Shown here piece by piece: positions 1-7,129 of a DNA stretch of 46,124 bases (position 1 is the stretch's first letter; each line of letters opens with the position of its first letter). The notes below the pieces were generated by a model. The model had not been told where the DNA came from. It saw only the letters and a program-made list of their open reading frames with translations, and made no database searches. The position numbers and the translations under genes are program-made. Source of the DNA: Dielma fastidiosa (GTDB lineage: Bacteria > Bacillota_I > Bacilli_A > Erysipelotrichales > Erysipelotrichaceae); contig NZ_HE578924.1 in assembly GCF_000313565.1 (NCBI RefSeq), positions 1 through 46,124 on the forward strand. The letters run 5' to 3'.

Positions 1-150
1 CCCTTCCCCCATGTCAACATTATTTTTTACTTTTTTTAAATAATTATTTCAAATTAAAATTACCCTCTTTTTCATAGGTTTAAAACCATTTCATACATAC
101 ATGACTTATCCTATATATAAGAACAGATCCCTATCTCTATATATTAAATA

Positions 151-197
151 AGATCTCTCATTATATAACGCTGACGTTTTATCTTTCTGAGAGATCT
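151..197 (-). terminator. Hairpin downstream of the PTS EIIBC gene
   Basis: A perfect 10-bp inverted repeat (AGATCTCTCA at 151-160, TGAGAGATCT at 188-197) encloses a smaller AACG/CGTT hairpin. Read on the minus strand, it follows the EIIBC stop codon and is followed by a T-rich stretch. It is probably the operon terminator, although the U-tract is interrupted. Nothing else is recognisable in the AT-rich first 150 bases. Confidence 0.5.
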
Positions 198-220
198 ATC
201 TATTATATATTAGTTATATA

Positions 221-1603
221 TTAATCCACTTCACCTGGTTTGATCATAATCCATGCGACTGCAAAGGCGACCGCAAATGAGAGGATAACCGTAATACACG
301 CATTAATCAGATTCATTGGATTTTCTAAACTGATAAACACCGGCAATGTCGGCAAGCCAGGTGCTCCTTTCGCAAAACGGACAACATGTGTAATGCCAGC
401 ATAGAAGCCGCCAACACCACCGCCGATTACTGTCGCAATCAATGACTTTTTATTCTTCGCTGTAAAACCATATAATGCCGGTTCAGTAATTCCACATAAT
501 GCGGTAACACCTGCCGTAAATGCTAATGGCTTTACCTTATCATCTTTTGATTTAAAAGAAAGCACTAAGGTTGATGCGCCTTGCGCAATATTGCTTGCAA
601 GCATACCTGTACCTAATAAAGAACTGTATCCAATTTGTGCTATCTGCATGGTTTCTAATGTACCTACAGCACGATGCATTCCTACAAAGACTAAAAATGG
701 TGAAACAGCACCTACAATCATCGGTACTAAGAATGGTACGGAAGCATCAATGGCCGCAAAAACATTCATCAGCCAATCGCCAAGAACAGCACCAATCGGC
801 CCCAGCAGCAGCAAACCTACCGGAAACGTAATCAACAGTGTCAGCATGGGCTCCATGATTGCTTTAATGACTTTAGGTGAGATTCGTCGTGCAAAACGTT
901 CTACATAAGACATAAACCAAACCGTCAGGATTGTTGGAAAAACGGTCGATGAATAATTATATAAAACTACCGGAATCCCAAAGAACGAAATAGCTTCCCC
1001 AGCGCTTACCATGCCAGTATATGTCGGGTGAACAAACATCGCCGCAATAGCTGCCGCAATATATTTATTACAGCCAAAATAGGTAGCCGCTGTTACCCCT
1101 AAATAAATTGGCAGGAAATAGAAAATAGTATCTGAAACGTAATTTATAATAATATATTCCTGTGAAGTCTTTGCCAAGCCGAATACCGCAACTAAAATAG
1201 CCAGTACCGCTTTAATCATACCTGCCGCTGTAAAAGCGGGAACTAACGGTGTAAACATACTGCTGCACGCATCAAAAAATTTACCGACAACAGCATTCTT
1301 TTTCTTCTTATTTGATTGAGTATCAGTTGACTTTGTTTCATTGACACTCATTGACGAATTCGCTGTTTCTACCAGCTGGCTGACAACACTATATAATTCT
1401 GGTGCATCACTGCCGATGATGATCTGTGTTTGAGCTCCCACCTTCATCACCTTAATTACTTCCGGAACACTCAGCAATGCTTCCTCATTCACCTGTCCCT
1501 GATCAATCAACGTCAGCCGCAGCCTAGTTGCGCAATGCGATACCGCTTTAATATTTGATGCTCCTCCTACAAACTCAATACACTTTTCAGCAAGTTCTTT
1601 CAT
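221..1603 (-). CDS. PTS transporter subunit EIIBC, glucose/beta-glucoside superfamily
   Basis: Membrane permease that takes up a sugar and phosphorylates it from the PTS cascade. The N-terminal EIIB domain (about residues 1-85) carries the phospho-cysteine in SHCATRLRL (Cys24). After a polar linker (about 85-105) comes the hydrophobic EIIC domain with the family signature GITEPALYG near residue 370. At 460 aa it lacks a fused EIIA, which is the separate upstream gene in the same operon. The start is preceded by AAAGGAGAAAGTT. A second RAT-like element lies just upstream. The superfamily is secure. The substrate is not, because no phospho-glycosidase gene lies in the window. Confidence 0.9.
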   Translation of the reverse strand: MKELAEKCIEFVGGASNIKAVSHCATRLRLTLIDQGQVNEEALLSVPEVIKVMKVGAQTQIIIGSDAPELYSVVSQLVETANSSMSVNETKSTDTQSNKKKKNAVVGKFFDACSSMFTPLVPAFTAAGMIKAVLAILVAVFGLAKTSQEYIIINYVSDTIFYFLPIYLGVTAATYFGCNKYIAAAIAAMFVHPTYTGMVSAGEAISFFGIPVVLYNYSSTVFPTILTVWFMSYVERFARRISPKVIKAIMEPMLTLLITFPVGLLLLGPIGAVLGDWLMNVFAAIDASVPFLVPMIVGAVSPFLVFVGMHRAVGTLETMQIAQIGYSSLLGTGMLASNIAQGASTLVLSFKSKDDKVKPLAFTAGVTALCGITEPALYGFTAKNKKSLIATVIGGGVGGFYAGITHVVRFAKGAPGLPTLPVFISLENPMNLINACITVILSFAVAFAVAWIMIKPGEVD

Positions 1604-1673
1604 AACTTTCTCCTTTGCAATTTTTAAATAAGATAAAACTAATCTAAAGCAATGGGCTTGTTAATCCCCGATA

Positions 1674-1704
1674 CTGATCTTGCCTACTGAAAGTAACAAT
1701 TCTG
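1674..1704 (-). promoter_or_regulatory. Second RAT-like antiterminator target, between EIIA and EIIBC
   Basis: Read on the minus strand, CAGAATTGTTACTTTCAGTA followed by GGCAAGATCAG closely matches the element in front of the antiterminator gene (4030-4059) and the general LicT/SacT/SacY RAT layout. It sits in the 114-nt gap between the EIIA stop and the EIIBC start. Unlike the first copy, it has no clear overlapping terminator hairpin with a U-tract downstream. It could control EIIBC separately from the upstream genes, or be a relic. Confidence 0.7.
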
Positions 1705-1717
1705 GTTATCCATAACA

Positions 1718-2212
1718 CTATTTCATGATCCTGATTAATTCATCGCTCGCTTTAACAACCTCCTTTTGTGTACATGCCACACCTTGAAAACACTTTGTAT
1801 TAGATACAATTACAATAACATCATCAAGATAGCCTGCCGCCTTAATTTTAGCGGTCGAAAAGCTCATTAAGCGATCTCCCTGTTTCACGCTTTCACCTTT
1901 TTCCACCATCATATTAAAACCTTCACCAGCCATCATAACGGTATCTAAACCAACATGGATTAATAATTCAATTCCATCATTGCTTATTAACCCTATGGCA
2001 TGCTTAGTCTCTGTAACTAAAACCACCCGGCCGTCAAAAGGAGCATAAATCGTTTCCTCCATCGGTGAGATGACACAGCCTTCTCCCAATAATCTTTCTG
2101 AAAACACACCATCCTTCAGCCCTTCCAACGGTTTCACATAACCGGCAGCCGGAGCACTTACAGTCATTGCCTCATTTTCCTTTTTCTTAAAAACATCCTT
2201 AAATATTCCCAT
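1718..2212 (-). CDS. PTS EIIA component, glucose (Crr-like) family
   Basis: Cytoplasmic phosphocarrier that passes phosphate from HPr to EIIB. The domain is full length (164 aa from the chosen start). The phospho-acceptor His86 lies in LLIHVGLDTV and the second active-site histidine is His71 (TETKHAIG). An upstream in-frame ATG would extend it by 23 residues into the preceding gene. The start at 2212 is preferred because AGGTGATTAAG precedes it and it lies one base after the stop of the upstream gene, which suggests translational coupling. Its partner is the EIIBC gene downstream. Confidence 0.92.
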   Translation of the reverse strand: MGIFKDVFKKKENEAMTVSAPAAGYVKPLEGLKDGVFSERLLGEGCVISPMEETIYAPFDGRVVLVTETKHAIGLISNDGIELLIHVGLDTVMMAGEGFNMMVEKGESVKQGDRLMSFSTAKIKAAGYLDDVIVIVSNTKCFQGVACTQKEVVKASDELIRIMK

Positions 2213-2213
2213 C

Positions 2214-3104
2214 TTAATCACCTGCCTTATGATATATGCCCTTAGGATAATCTGGCTCAACAGACACTGTAAACCAATCATTAATACGCTTGATTTCTGC
2301 GCATGGCATTAGCTGCTGAGGACGCTGTGCCAACCGATAAAAACAAGGAAAAACAATTTCAACCATGGCACATTTTTTATCTTCCAGTTGATTCTGCAAA
2401 GCCTGTTTCAAATCATTTTCCAAATCAATCATCTGTGCTGGCGTCCGTACACCATTGCGGCTGGCAAAAGAAACCGCATCACTTTTACTGACAGCTTCTA
2501 ATATATGACTGCCGCCATTAAGCAATTTTGTGATTTCAGCATCTGACTCAAACCAATTTAACGTATTAATAATTGTAACCTTTTCATTTTCCAATGAGCG
2601 ATACCGTTCTTCATTTAATGCCGTGGTATGCTGCTTGCTGCTAGCACATATTATAATCACTACTTTATCTGGATTGGCACGTTTATAATTTAACCCATCA
2701 ATATAAAATTGTTCATCAGTATAGTCATGAGTCTCCACATGCAAATTTACATCCGATGCTTTCTTTTTAAATAATACTGTTCGATCAGCAATATCTAATT
2801 CCATAATTACATCAGCTAATGCTTTACTTAAAGAACCAAGACTGCAGCCAGCATGCGGAGGTATTTCCTTTTTATTAATTAAGTCATAGCCATTTACTCT
2901 CTTTGGGATATGAATCGCACCTGCTGTACACATCAGTTCACAGAGTCCGCATTCTATACATGCCATTTCATTATTAAACTGTATATAACGCACACCCCGC
3001 TCATTCACATCATTTTCTTTTGATAAAACCAAAAGCTGACGGGGACAGAATTCAAGGCAGTTTCCACATCCAGTACATTGCTTTTTATTTAAGTTCGCAC
3101 TCAT
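2214..3104 (-). CDS. Two-cluster ferredoxin fused to a degenerate 2-oxoacid:ferredoxin oxidoreductase beta-like domain
   Basis: Residues 1-70 form a KorD-like 2[4Fe-4S] ferredoxin with CTGCGNCLEFC (Cys10/13/16/20) and CIECGLCELMC (Cys49/52/55/59). Residues 80-280 follow the layout of a Kor/Vor beta subunit. HAGCSLGSL corresponds to the usual HPGCGHG segment, YKRANPDKVVI to the region before the thiamine pyrophosphate (TPP) motif, and QNQLEDKKCAMVEIVFPC to the Q...G.s.vEi...CP region near the end. The TPP-binding GDGD motif reads CASS (153-156), and the NNxxYG segment reads NTLNWF. The gene overlaps the antiterminator gene by 4 nt and is followed directly by EIIA. It is probably non-catalytic for 2-oxoacids; an electron-transfer, sensing or scaffold role is inference. 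Confidence 0.7.
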   Translation of the reverse strand: MSANLNKKQCTGCGNCLEFCPRQLLVLSKENDVNERGVRYIQFNNEMACIECGLCELMCTAGAIHIPKRVNGYDLINKKEIPPHAGCSLGSLSKALADVIMELDIADRTVLFKKKASDVNLHVETHDYTDEQFYIDGLNYKRANPDKVVIIICASSKQHTTALNEERYRSLENEKVTIINTLNWFESDAEITKLLNGGSHILEAVSKSDAVSFASRNGVRTPAQMIDLENDLKQALQNQLEDKKCAMVEIVFPCFYRLAQRPQQLMPCAEIKRINDWFTVSVEPDYPKGIYHKAGD

Positions 3105-3961
3105 TGCTTATCACCTCGTTGAATGGATTTCAGCATATTATTAATATGAACAGCTAAGTATCCTTTTTCTTCTTCATTAATTACCACATGAAATTCATCA
3201 GCTATCGTTTGAACATTCTTTTCAACACAACCCTCTAATTCAGGATGCTCTTTAATAAATATCTTATATAGCGAAGAATTCCCCTCAGATGAAAAATTAC
3301 CATCATGAATGCGGGCTGCCAAAAAGCTTAAATGAGTCAAAAAACGCGTGTAATATAGTGAAGAGCGATCCAATTTAACGTTTAGATATTCTTCTATATC
3401 GCTGATAATTCTTTCCTGAAATAAGAGCCGGTACTTCGTATCACTGCGAAAGGTATTCCCTTGTGAACTGATATAATGAAGAACGATATACCCTGCTTCA
3501 TCTTCACTTAACGAGACACCAGTTTCTCTTTCAACAATTCCCAACCCTGCCTTTGCAATCATAAATTCTTTTGGATAAATATTTTTAACCTCCTGAATAA
3601 TGTCCAAAGGTAATTCAAAACCATCCTTCTTATTTGCCACCGCATTAGAGATATGATCAGATAAGCTGATCATCATCATATCATTGACTTTAACCTCAAG
3701 CCGCGATTCAAATAAGCTGATAATTTCAGATGCAATATCAATATAGATCGGATTTATATCTTCAACTAAATTAGATAGATAATTCTTTTCTTTCGGATCA
3801 GCTGCCGCAAATATCTTAAGCACTTGAGCCGCTTCCACAAGATCACCGCTCTTTTTGCCGAAGCCAATGGCTTTGCCGAAAAGAATTATCTCATTTTGCT
3901 CCTCATCCTGTGAAAACACTACATTGTTGTTAATCAATTTTGTGATTTGATAATTATTCAT
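3101..3961 (-). CDS. BglG/LicT-family transcription antiterminator
   Basis: RNA-binding antiterminator regulated by PTS phosphorylation. The N-terminal CAT RNA-binding domain (about residues 1-55, with KLINNNVVFSQDEEQNEIIL and GKAIGFGKK) is followed by two PTS regulation domains (about 65-170 and 175-286). PRD histidines are visible in LSDHISNA and VLHYIS. At 286 aa it has the normal family length. Its gene is first in the PTS operon, and an RAT/terminator lies in its own leader, so autoregulation is expected: without substrate EII phosphorylates and inactivates it, and with substrate it binds RAT and allows read-through. The RBS is AAAGGGG. Confidence 0.93.
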   Translation of the reverse strand: MNNYQITKLINNNVVFSQDEEQNEIILFGKAIGFGKKSGDLVEAAQVLKIFAAADPKEKNYLSNLVEDINPIYIDIASEIISLFESRLEVKVNDMMMISLSDHISNAVANKKDGFELPLDIIQEVKNIYPKEFMIAKAGLGIVERETGVSLSEDEAGYIVLHYISSQGNTFRSDTKYRLLFQERIISDIEEYLNVKLDRSSLYYTRFLTHLSFLAARIHDGNFSSEGNSSLYKIFIKEHPELEGCVEKNVQTIADEFHVVINEEEKGYLAVHINNMLKSIQRGDKQ

Positions 3962-3991
3962 ATCATTTACCCCTTTGTCATTAAAAGAACA

Positions 3992-4037
3992 TAAAAAGAC
4001 CAGTACATAATGACGTTCATCATTAGATACTGATCTT
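3992..4037 (-). terminator. Leader terminator overlapping the RAT, controlled by antitermination
   Basis: On the minus strand, AAGATCAGTA pairs with TACTGGTCTT (10 bp, one G-U) around an inner AATGA/TCATT stem, and a run of five U follows. The 5' arm includes the last bases of the RAT element, so RAT and terminator folds exclude each other. This is the classic LicT switch. Confidence 0.9.
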
Positions 4038-4059
4038 GCCTTCTTCAGTTACAATTCTG
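4030..4059 (-). promoter_or_regulatory. RAT ribonucleic antiterminator element
   Basis: The minus-strand RNA carries CAGAATTGTAACTGAAGAA then GGCAAGATCAG, which fits the two-stem RAT consensus for LicT-type proteins. It overlaps the 5' arm of the terminator at 3992-4037 and lies just after the predicted transcription start. Confidence 0.88.
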
Positions 4060-4072
4060 GATATCTGCCTTT

Positions 4073-4100
4073 ATTATATAATAAATGAAACCGTTGTCAA
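4073..4100 (-). promoter_or_regulatory. PTS operon promoter overlapped by a cre site
   Basis: Minus-strand -35 TTGACA (4095-4100) and -10 TATAAT (4073-4078) are both consensus, with a 16-bp spacer. TGAAACCGTTGTCA at 4086-4099 (plus strand) matches the CcpA cre consensus TGWNANCGNTNWCA on both strands and covers the -35 and spacer. Carbon catabolite repression is therefore expected on top of antitermination. Confidence 0.85.
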
Positions 4101-4161
4101 TTAAAAATTAACTTTATATTAAGGAATATTCTGACAGTTATATTAAAATAAAAGCTACTTA

Positions 4162-4689
4162 TTATTGAGTAGCTTTCAAATATACATCATACAGTTTCAT
4201 TATTTCTTTATGATCAAAGGGTGAACGCTGATGTTCAATATCATCCATCAATTCTGTCAGTCCTGACTCAATTGCCTTTTTTAATTTAGGACTGTACCCC
4301 ATTTCTTCACCATGCTCTTCATACTCATCTTCATCAAGCAAAATCGTTTTACCCAGCGGATTTACCTTCACATCAAGATCATAATCAATATTTTTCAGTG
4401 CTTCGCCGTCATAAATACTAGGTGAAGCCAGATTACAATAATAGAAGATTCCTGTTTTTCTTATCATACAGATTACATTATACCATTTATCCGGATAGAA
4501 GAAACAAATCGCCGGTTCACGGGTGATCCATTTTCTGCCATCGGCTTCGCTGACCCAAGTCTTATTTGTGACAGCGACAATACGCTTGTTGTTTGATTCG
4601 ATTACAAAGCCTTTAGCCCAAGTTCGGTGAAGAGATCCATCATGCTTAAAACTCTGAATATAAATTGATTCATACAATGAAGGAAGCAT
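4162..4689 (-). CDS. ntdP: NtdP-like nucleoside tri-/diphosphatase (DUF402)
   Basis: DUF402 protein of the Firmicutes NtdP/YgaC type, about 175 aa as usual. Members hydrolyse nucleoside di- and triphosphates in the cytoplasm. Conserved blocks seen here are SFKHDGSLHRTW near the N terminus, ESDGRKWITREPAICFF-like residues around 48-65, FYYCNLASPSIYDGEALKNI (about 102-121), and the acidic YDLDVKV and LLDEDEYEEH metal-binding stretches. It stands alone between the PTS operon and the plus-strand gene pair. The start at 4689 has a weak AGAGGTG RBS upstream. Confidence 0.85.
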   Translation of the reverse strand: MLPSLYESIYIQSFKHDGSLHRTWAKGFVIESNNKRIVAVTNKTWVSEADGRKWITREPAICFFYPDKWYNVICMIRKTGIFYYCNLASPSIYDGEALKNIDYDLDVKVNPLGKTILLDEDEYEEHGEEMGYSPKLKKAIESGLTELMDDIEHQRSPFDHKEIMKLYDVYLKATQ

Positions 4690-4789
4690 AATTTTTCACC
4701 TCTGGTTATTTATTATACCAAAATATTGTCTTTTATTGAATACCCAAGTTAAAAAGCGAGCATATTAGTCATGTAAGGAGGTCGTAATT

Positions 4790-4975
4790 ATGACATTAAC
4801 ACCCAAGGACTGTCTTTATATTGAAGACTCAATTAACGCTTCTGTATTATTAAATAAACAGCTTAACTGTGAGATGGAAAAGCTGGAAGATGAACAGGCT
4901 AAAGAGCTTGTATCAAAAGTCTGCACTGTTTTAAAAGAACAGGCTGAAGAATTATTAAAGGTTATGGAGGGTTAA
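4790..4975 (+). CDS. Small helical protein, CotF-like N-terminal half (hypothetical)
   Basis: A 61-residue protein predicted to be almost entirely helical, beginning MTLTPKDCLYIEDSINASVL, with heptad-like spacing of Leu and Val. It resembles the short CotF/coat-like proteins of Firmicutes that carry a two-helix ferritin-like hairpin. The RBS is a strong AAGGAGG. The next gene starts at the base after its stop codon, so the two are translationally coupled and probably form one complex. No catalytic residues are evident. The family assignment is tentative. Confidence 0.6.
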   Translation: MTLTPKDCLYIEDSINASVLLNKQLNCEMEKLEDEQAKELVSKVCTVLKEQAEELLKVMEG

Positions 4976-5251
4976 ATGATGGCTCAGCAAAATAAAGATC
5001 AAGATATTATTAATTGCATGCTTATTTCTTTAAAGCATTTAAAAGCATTATTCAATACTTTCTCACAGGAAGCCGGAACTTGCGAGTTGTATGAAAAGGT
5101 TGATTCAATTTATGAGACCATTTCTGAATTACAGCGTGAAACTTATGATTTCATGATTGAACAGAATTGGATGCAGGTAGAAGCTCAGGCTGAAGCTAAG
5201 ATTGAGAAAAGCGCTAAAAAGCTTCAAAAACAAGTATCAAGCATGGCATAA
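4976..5251 (+). CDS. CotF-like small helical protein (spore-coat family relative)
   Basis: A 91-residue helical protein. The segment ELQRETYDFMIEQNWMQVEA followed by KIEK resembles the Q..f..M...GWY.vE.A..kI pattern near the C terminus of CotF-type spore coat proteins. Two adjacent ATG codons (4976, 4979) follow GGAGGG, so the start is uncertain by one codon. It is coupled to the preceding gene and followed by a strong terminator. CotF-like proteins also occur in organisms not known to sporulate, so a coat role should not be assumed. Confidence 0.6.
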   Translation: MMAQQNKDQDIINCMLISLKHLKALFNTFSQEAGTCELYEKVDSIYETISELQRETYDFMIEQNWMQVEAQAEAKIEKSAKKLQKQVSSMA

Positions 5252-5254
5252 TCC

Positions 5255-5281
5255 AATCAGCAGAAATTCTGCTGATTTTTT
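5255..5281 (+). terminator. Rho-independent terminator of the CotF-like pair
   Basis: AATCAGCAG (5255-5263) pairs with CTGCTGATT (5269-5277) around a 5-nt loop, followed by a T run to 5281. Confidence 0.9.
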
Positions 5282-5345
5282 AATTTCATATTTTTTAATT
5301 CTAAATTGCGATTTCATGCTATTATACTAAATATGGAGGGAACGT

Positions 5346-5801
5346 ATGAAAGAAACATTTTATCATGAATTAGCGATGCAGCTGCGTGCATTGATTGAAG
5401 ATGAGAGTGATAAACTGGCTGTATTGTCAAATGCTTCAGCTTGTTTAAATGATGCGCTGACAGATATTAACTGGGTTGGCTTTTATTTATATAAAAATGG
5501 TGAGCTTGTGCTTGGTCCTTTTCAGGGAAAAGTAGCCTGTACCCATATTCCATTAGGTAAAGGAGTATGCGGAACAGCCGCTTTAAGCGGTCATATTCAG
5601 CGGGTTGCCGATGTTCATCAATTTCAAGGTCATATCGCCTGTGACAGTGCCAGCAATTCAGAGATTGTTGTGCCATTGATTAAAAATCAGCTGCTGATGG
5701 GGGTTCTCGATATTGATTCCGCGTCACTGAATCGTTTCGATGAAAGTGATGAAAAGGGTCTGAAGCAGATTGCCGAAATTATAACAGAATTTGGATTCTA
5801 A
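5346..5801 (+). CDS. Free methionine-(R)-sulfoxide reductase (GAF-domain fRMsr)
   Basis: Single GAF-domain enzyme that reduces free methionine-R-sulfoxide, part of oxidative damage repair in the cytoplasm. The three cysteines of the family are present: Cys65 in GKVACTHIPLG, Cys75 in GKGVCGTA and Cys99 in HIACDSASNSEIV. The IGVLDIDS-like motif reads MGVLDIDSAS. At 151 aa it is the normal length. The RBS is TGGAGGGAACGT. It is monocistronic and ends at a bidirectional terminator shared with the convergent acetyltransferase gene. Confidence 0.93.
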   Translation: MKETFYHELAMQLRALIEDESDKLAVLSNASACLNDALTDINWVGFYLYKNGELVLGPFQGKVACTHIPLGKGVCGTAALSGHIQRVADVHQFQGHIACDSASNSEIVVPLIKNQLLMGVLDIDSASLNRFDESDEKGLKQIAEIITEFGF

Positions 5802-5802
5802 C

Positions 5803-5838
5803 ATAAAGCGTACAGTTAGTTTAGACTGTACGCTTTAT
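5803..5838. terminator. Bidirectional terminator between convergent genes
   Basis: A perfect 14-bp stem (ATAAAGCGTACAGT at 5803-5816, ACTGTACGCTTTAT at 5825-5838) has an 8-nt loop. T-rich sequence follows on the plus strand and the structure is symmetric, so it serves both flanking genes. Confidence 0.92.
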
Positions 5839-5842
5839 TTCT

Positions 5843-6625
5843 TTATTTATTATTAATATTCAAATAAGCCGAAGCACTGCTGATAGCCTCTCTTGCGGAA
5901 AATAAGCGGCATGTCGTATTGCCTACCTCAAGTATTTTAACGACTCCGCGCTCTTCCATATTGGCACCAATGGCTTTATATGAACTGGTATTCATCTCTT
6001 TATCAAGCATTTTAATCCAATGGATATTACCGCCCTTTTCAATAGGATAAGTTAAGATTCTAATTGGGCAGGCACGATTGTTGTATTGAGCCAGATCAAA
6101 CATCTCGCATTTATCATAATTCATACCGGCTAAGAGTACAAAACCATTTAAGTCAACGATCTTGCTTAACGGTGAATCTTTTGATAACCCAAAGTGCAGC
6201 GGATGCTTTTCCACAATCAGCTTGGCATATTTGCCCCATGCCAGAAAAGAATAAGCCGGATGATTGCTGCGCAGCACAGCTTCATTGCGCATGAATTGAA
6301 CGGTAACTTCACCCATATTCACCGGTGTACTGAGCCTTTTATTAAACGGCAGGATCGCCTGTCTGATTTCCGGCCAGCATGCTCTTGGCACCGTTCCGCT
6401 TTTATACATTGAGGGATCAGATAAATTTCTGGTAAAGGCCGGCATAACGATTGTCCCATCATAGGTGACCGTTTCCATCAAGGCATCGATAATTGCCTGA
6501 GCCCCGCCGACTACCCAGCCAAACGGACGCAGTGAGGACTGCACAAAAACAAGCATCCCCTTACGAATACCCATTTGTGCAAATGCCATTTTTAAATCAT
6601 CCTTGGTTAATACCCCGTTATCCAT
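5843..6625 (-). CDS. Aminoglycoside N(3)-acetyltransferase-like protein (AAC(3)/YokD family)
   Basis: Acetyl-CoA-dependent acetyltransferase fold. Family blocks seen are VQSSLRPFGWVVGGAQAIID near the N terminus, GTIVMPAFTRNLSDPS, the RSNHPAYSFLAWGKYA segment, and HPLHFGLSKDSPLSKI, which carries the conserved histidine and SPL. Many chromosomal members have no proven antibiotic activity, so resistance should not be inferred. An ATG four codons upstream (6637) exists, but AGGTGG lies between it and the ATG at 6625, making 6625 the better start (260 aa). It converges with the fRMsr gene. Confidence 0.85.
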   Translation of the reverse strand: MDNGVLTKDDLKMAFAQMGIRKGMLVFVQSSLRPFGWVVGGAQAIIDALMETVTYDGTIVMPAFTRNLSDPSMYKSGTVPRACWPEIRQAILPFNKRLSTPVNMGEVTVQFMRNEAVLRSNHPAYSFLAWGKYAKLIVEKHPLHFGLSKDSPLSKIVDLNGFVLLAGMNYDKCEMFDLAQYNNRACPIRILTYPIEKGGNIHWIKMLDKEMNTSSYKAIGANMEERGVVKILEVGNTTCRLFSAREAISSASAYLNINNK

Positions 6626-6667
6626 GATCCACCTCATCAGTTATATAGCTTATTATACACTATTTTA

Positions 6668-7129
6668 TTAATGATGGCTATGTGCCAATTTACTTGCAGC
6701 CGAAGCCGCGATAGCACCGACAATATCATCGAGGAATGTATTGCATACCTCATGGTGCTCATTCAATTTGCCGATTATACCTGGTTTTACTTTATCTATA
6801 TAGCCATAATTCGTTAAGGCAATCGATCCATATAAATTACAAATCCCATATGCCAGCACCTCATCTATGCCATACAAGCCTTCATCACGCATTAATATAT
6901 CCTTTAATTCAGGATCACACATATCAGTCTCAGCACTTTTATCTAAAAACAAACCAGTGATGATCGCATGCTGAACCTCACGTTTTTCAATCACACCCTT
7001 TACTGCTTTTTCGGCTAATTCCATAGTCAGATCTGGGTAATACTTCCCTTGCAGATAGAGTACACATTCCGCAATATCACTCAATGCCACACCTCGTTCA
7101 TTTAATAAGTCAATACATTTCTGATACAT
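6668..7129 (-). CDS. Phosphatidylglycerophosphatase A-like protein (YutG family)
   Basis: YutG/PgpA-type protein of 153 aa. Signature segments are the N-terminal LLNERGVALSDIAECVLYLQ-like block, the KREVQHAIITGLFLDK segment, the acidic DEGLYGIDEVLAYGI motif, and FLDDIVGAIAASAASKLAHS at the C terminus. The family includes phosphatidylglycerophosphate phosphatases, but the exact substrate of soluble YutG-like members is less certain. Its start overlaps the end of the PfkB-like gene by 20 nt, so the two are translationally coupled. Confidence 0.85.
   Translation of the reverse strand: MYQKCIDLLNERGVALSDIAECVLYLQGKYYPDLTMELAEKAVKGVIEKREVQHAIITGLFLDKSAETDMCDPELKDILMRDEGLYGIDEVLAYGICNLYGSIALTNYGYIDKVKPGIIGKLNEHHEVCNTFLDDIVGAIAASAASKLAHSHH

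Noticed and set aside
5843-6625. Aminoglycoside resistance gene on a mobile element
   Set aside because: The protein family also contains chromosomal members without resistance activity, and no transposase, integron or composition shift is visible around it.
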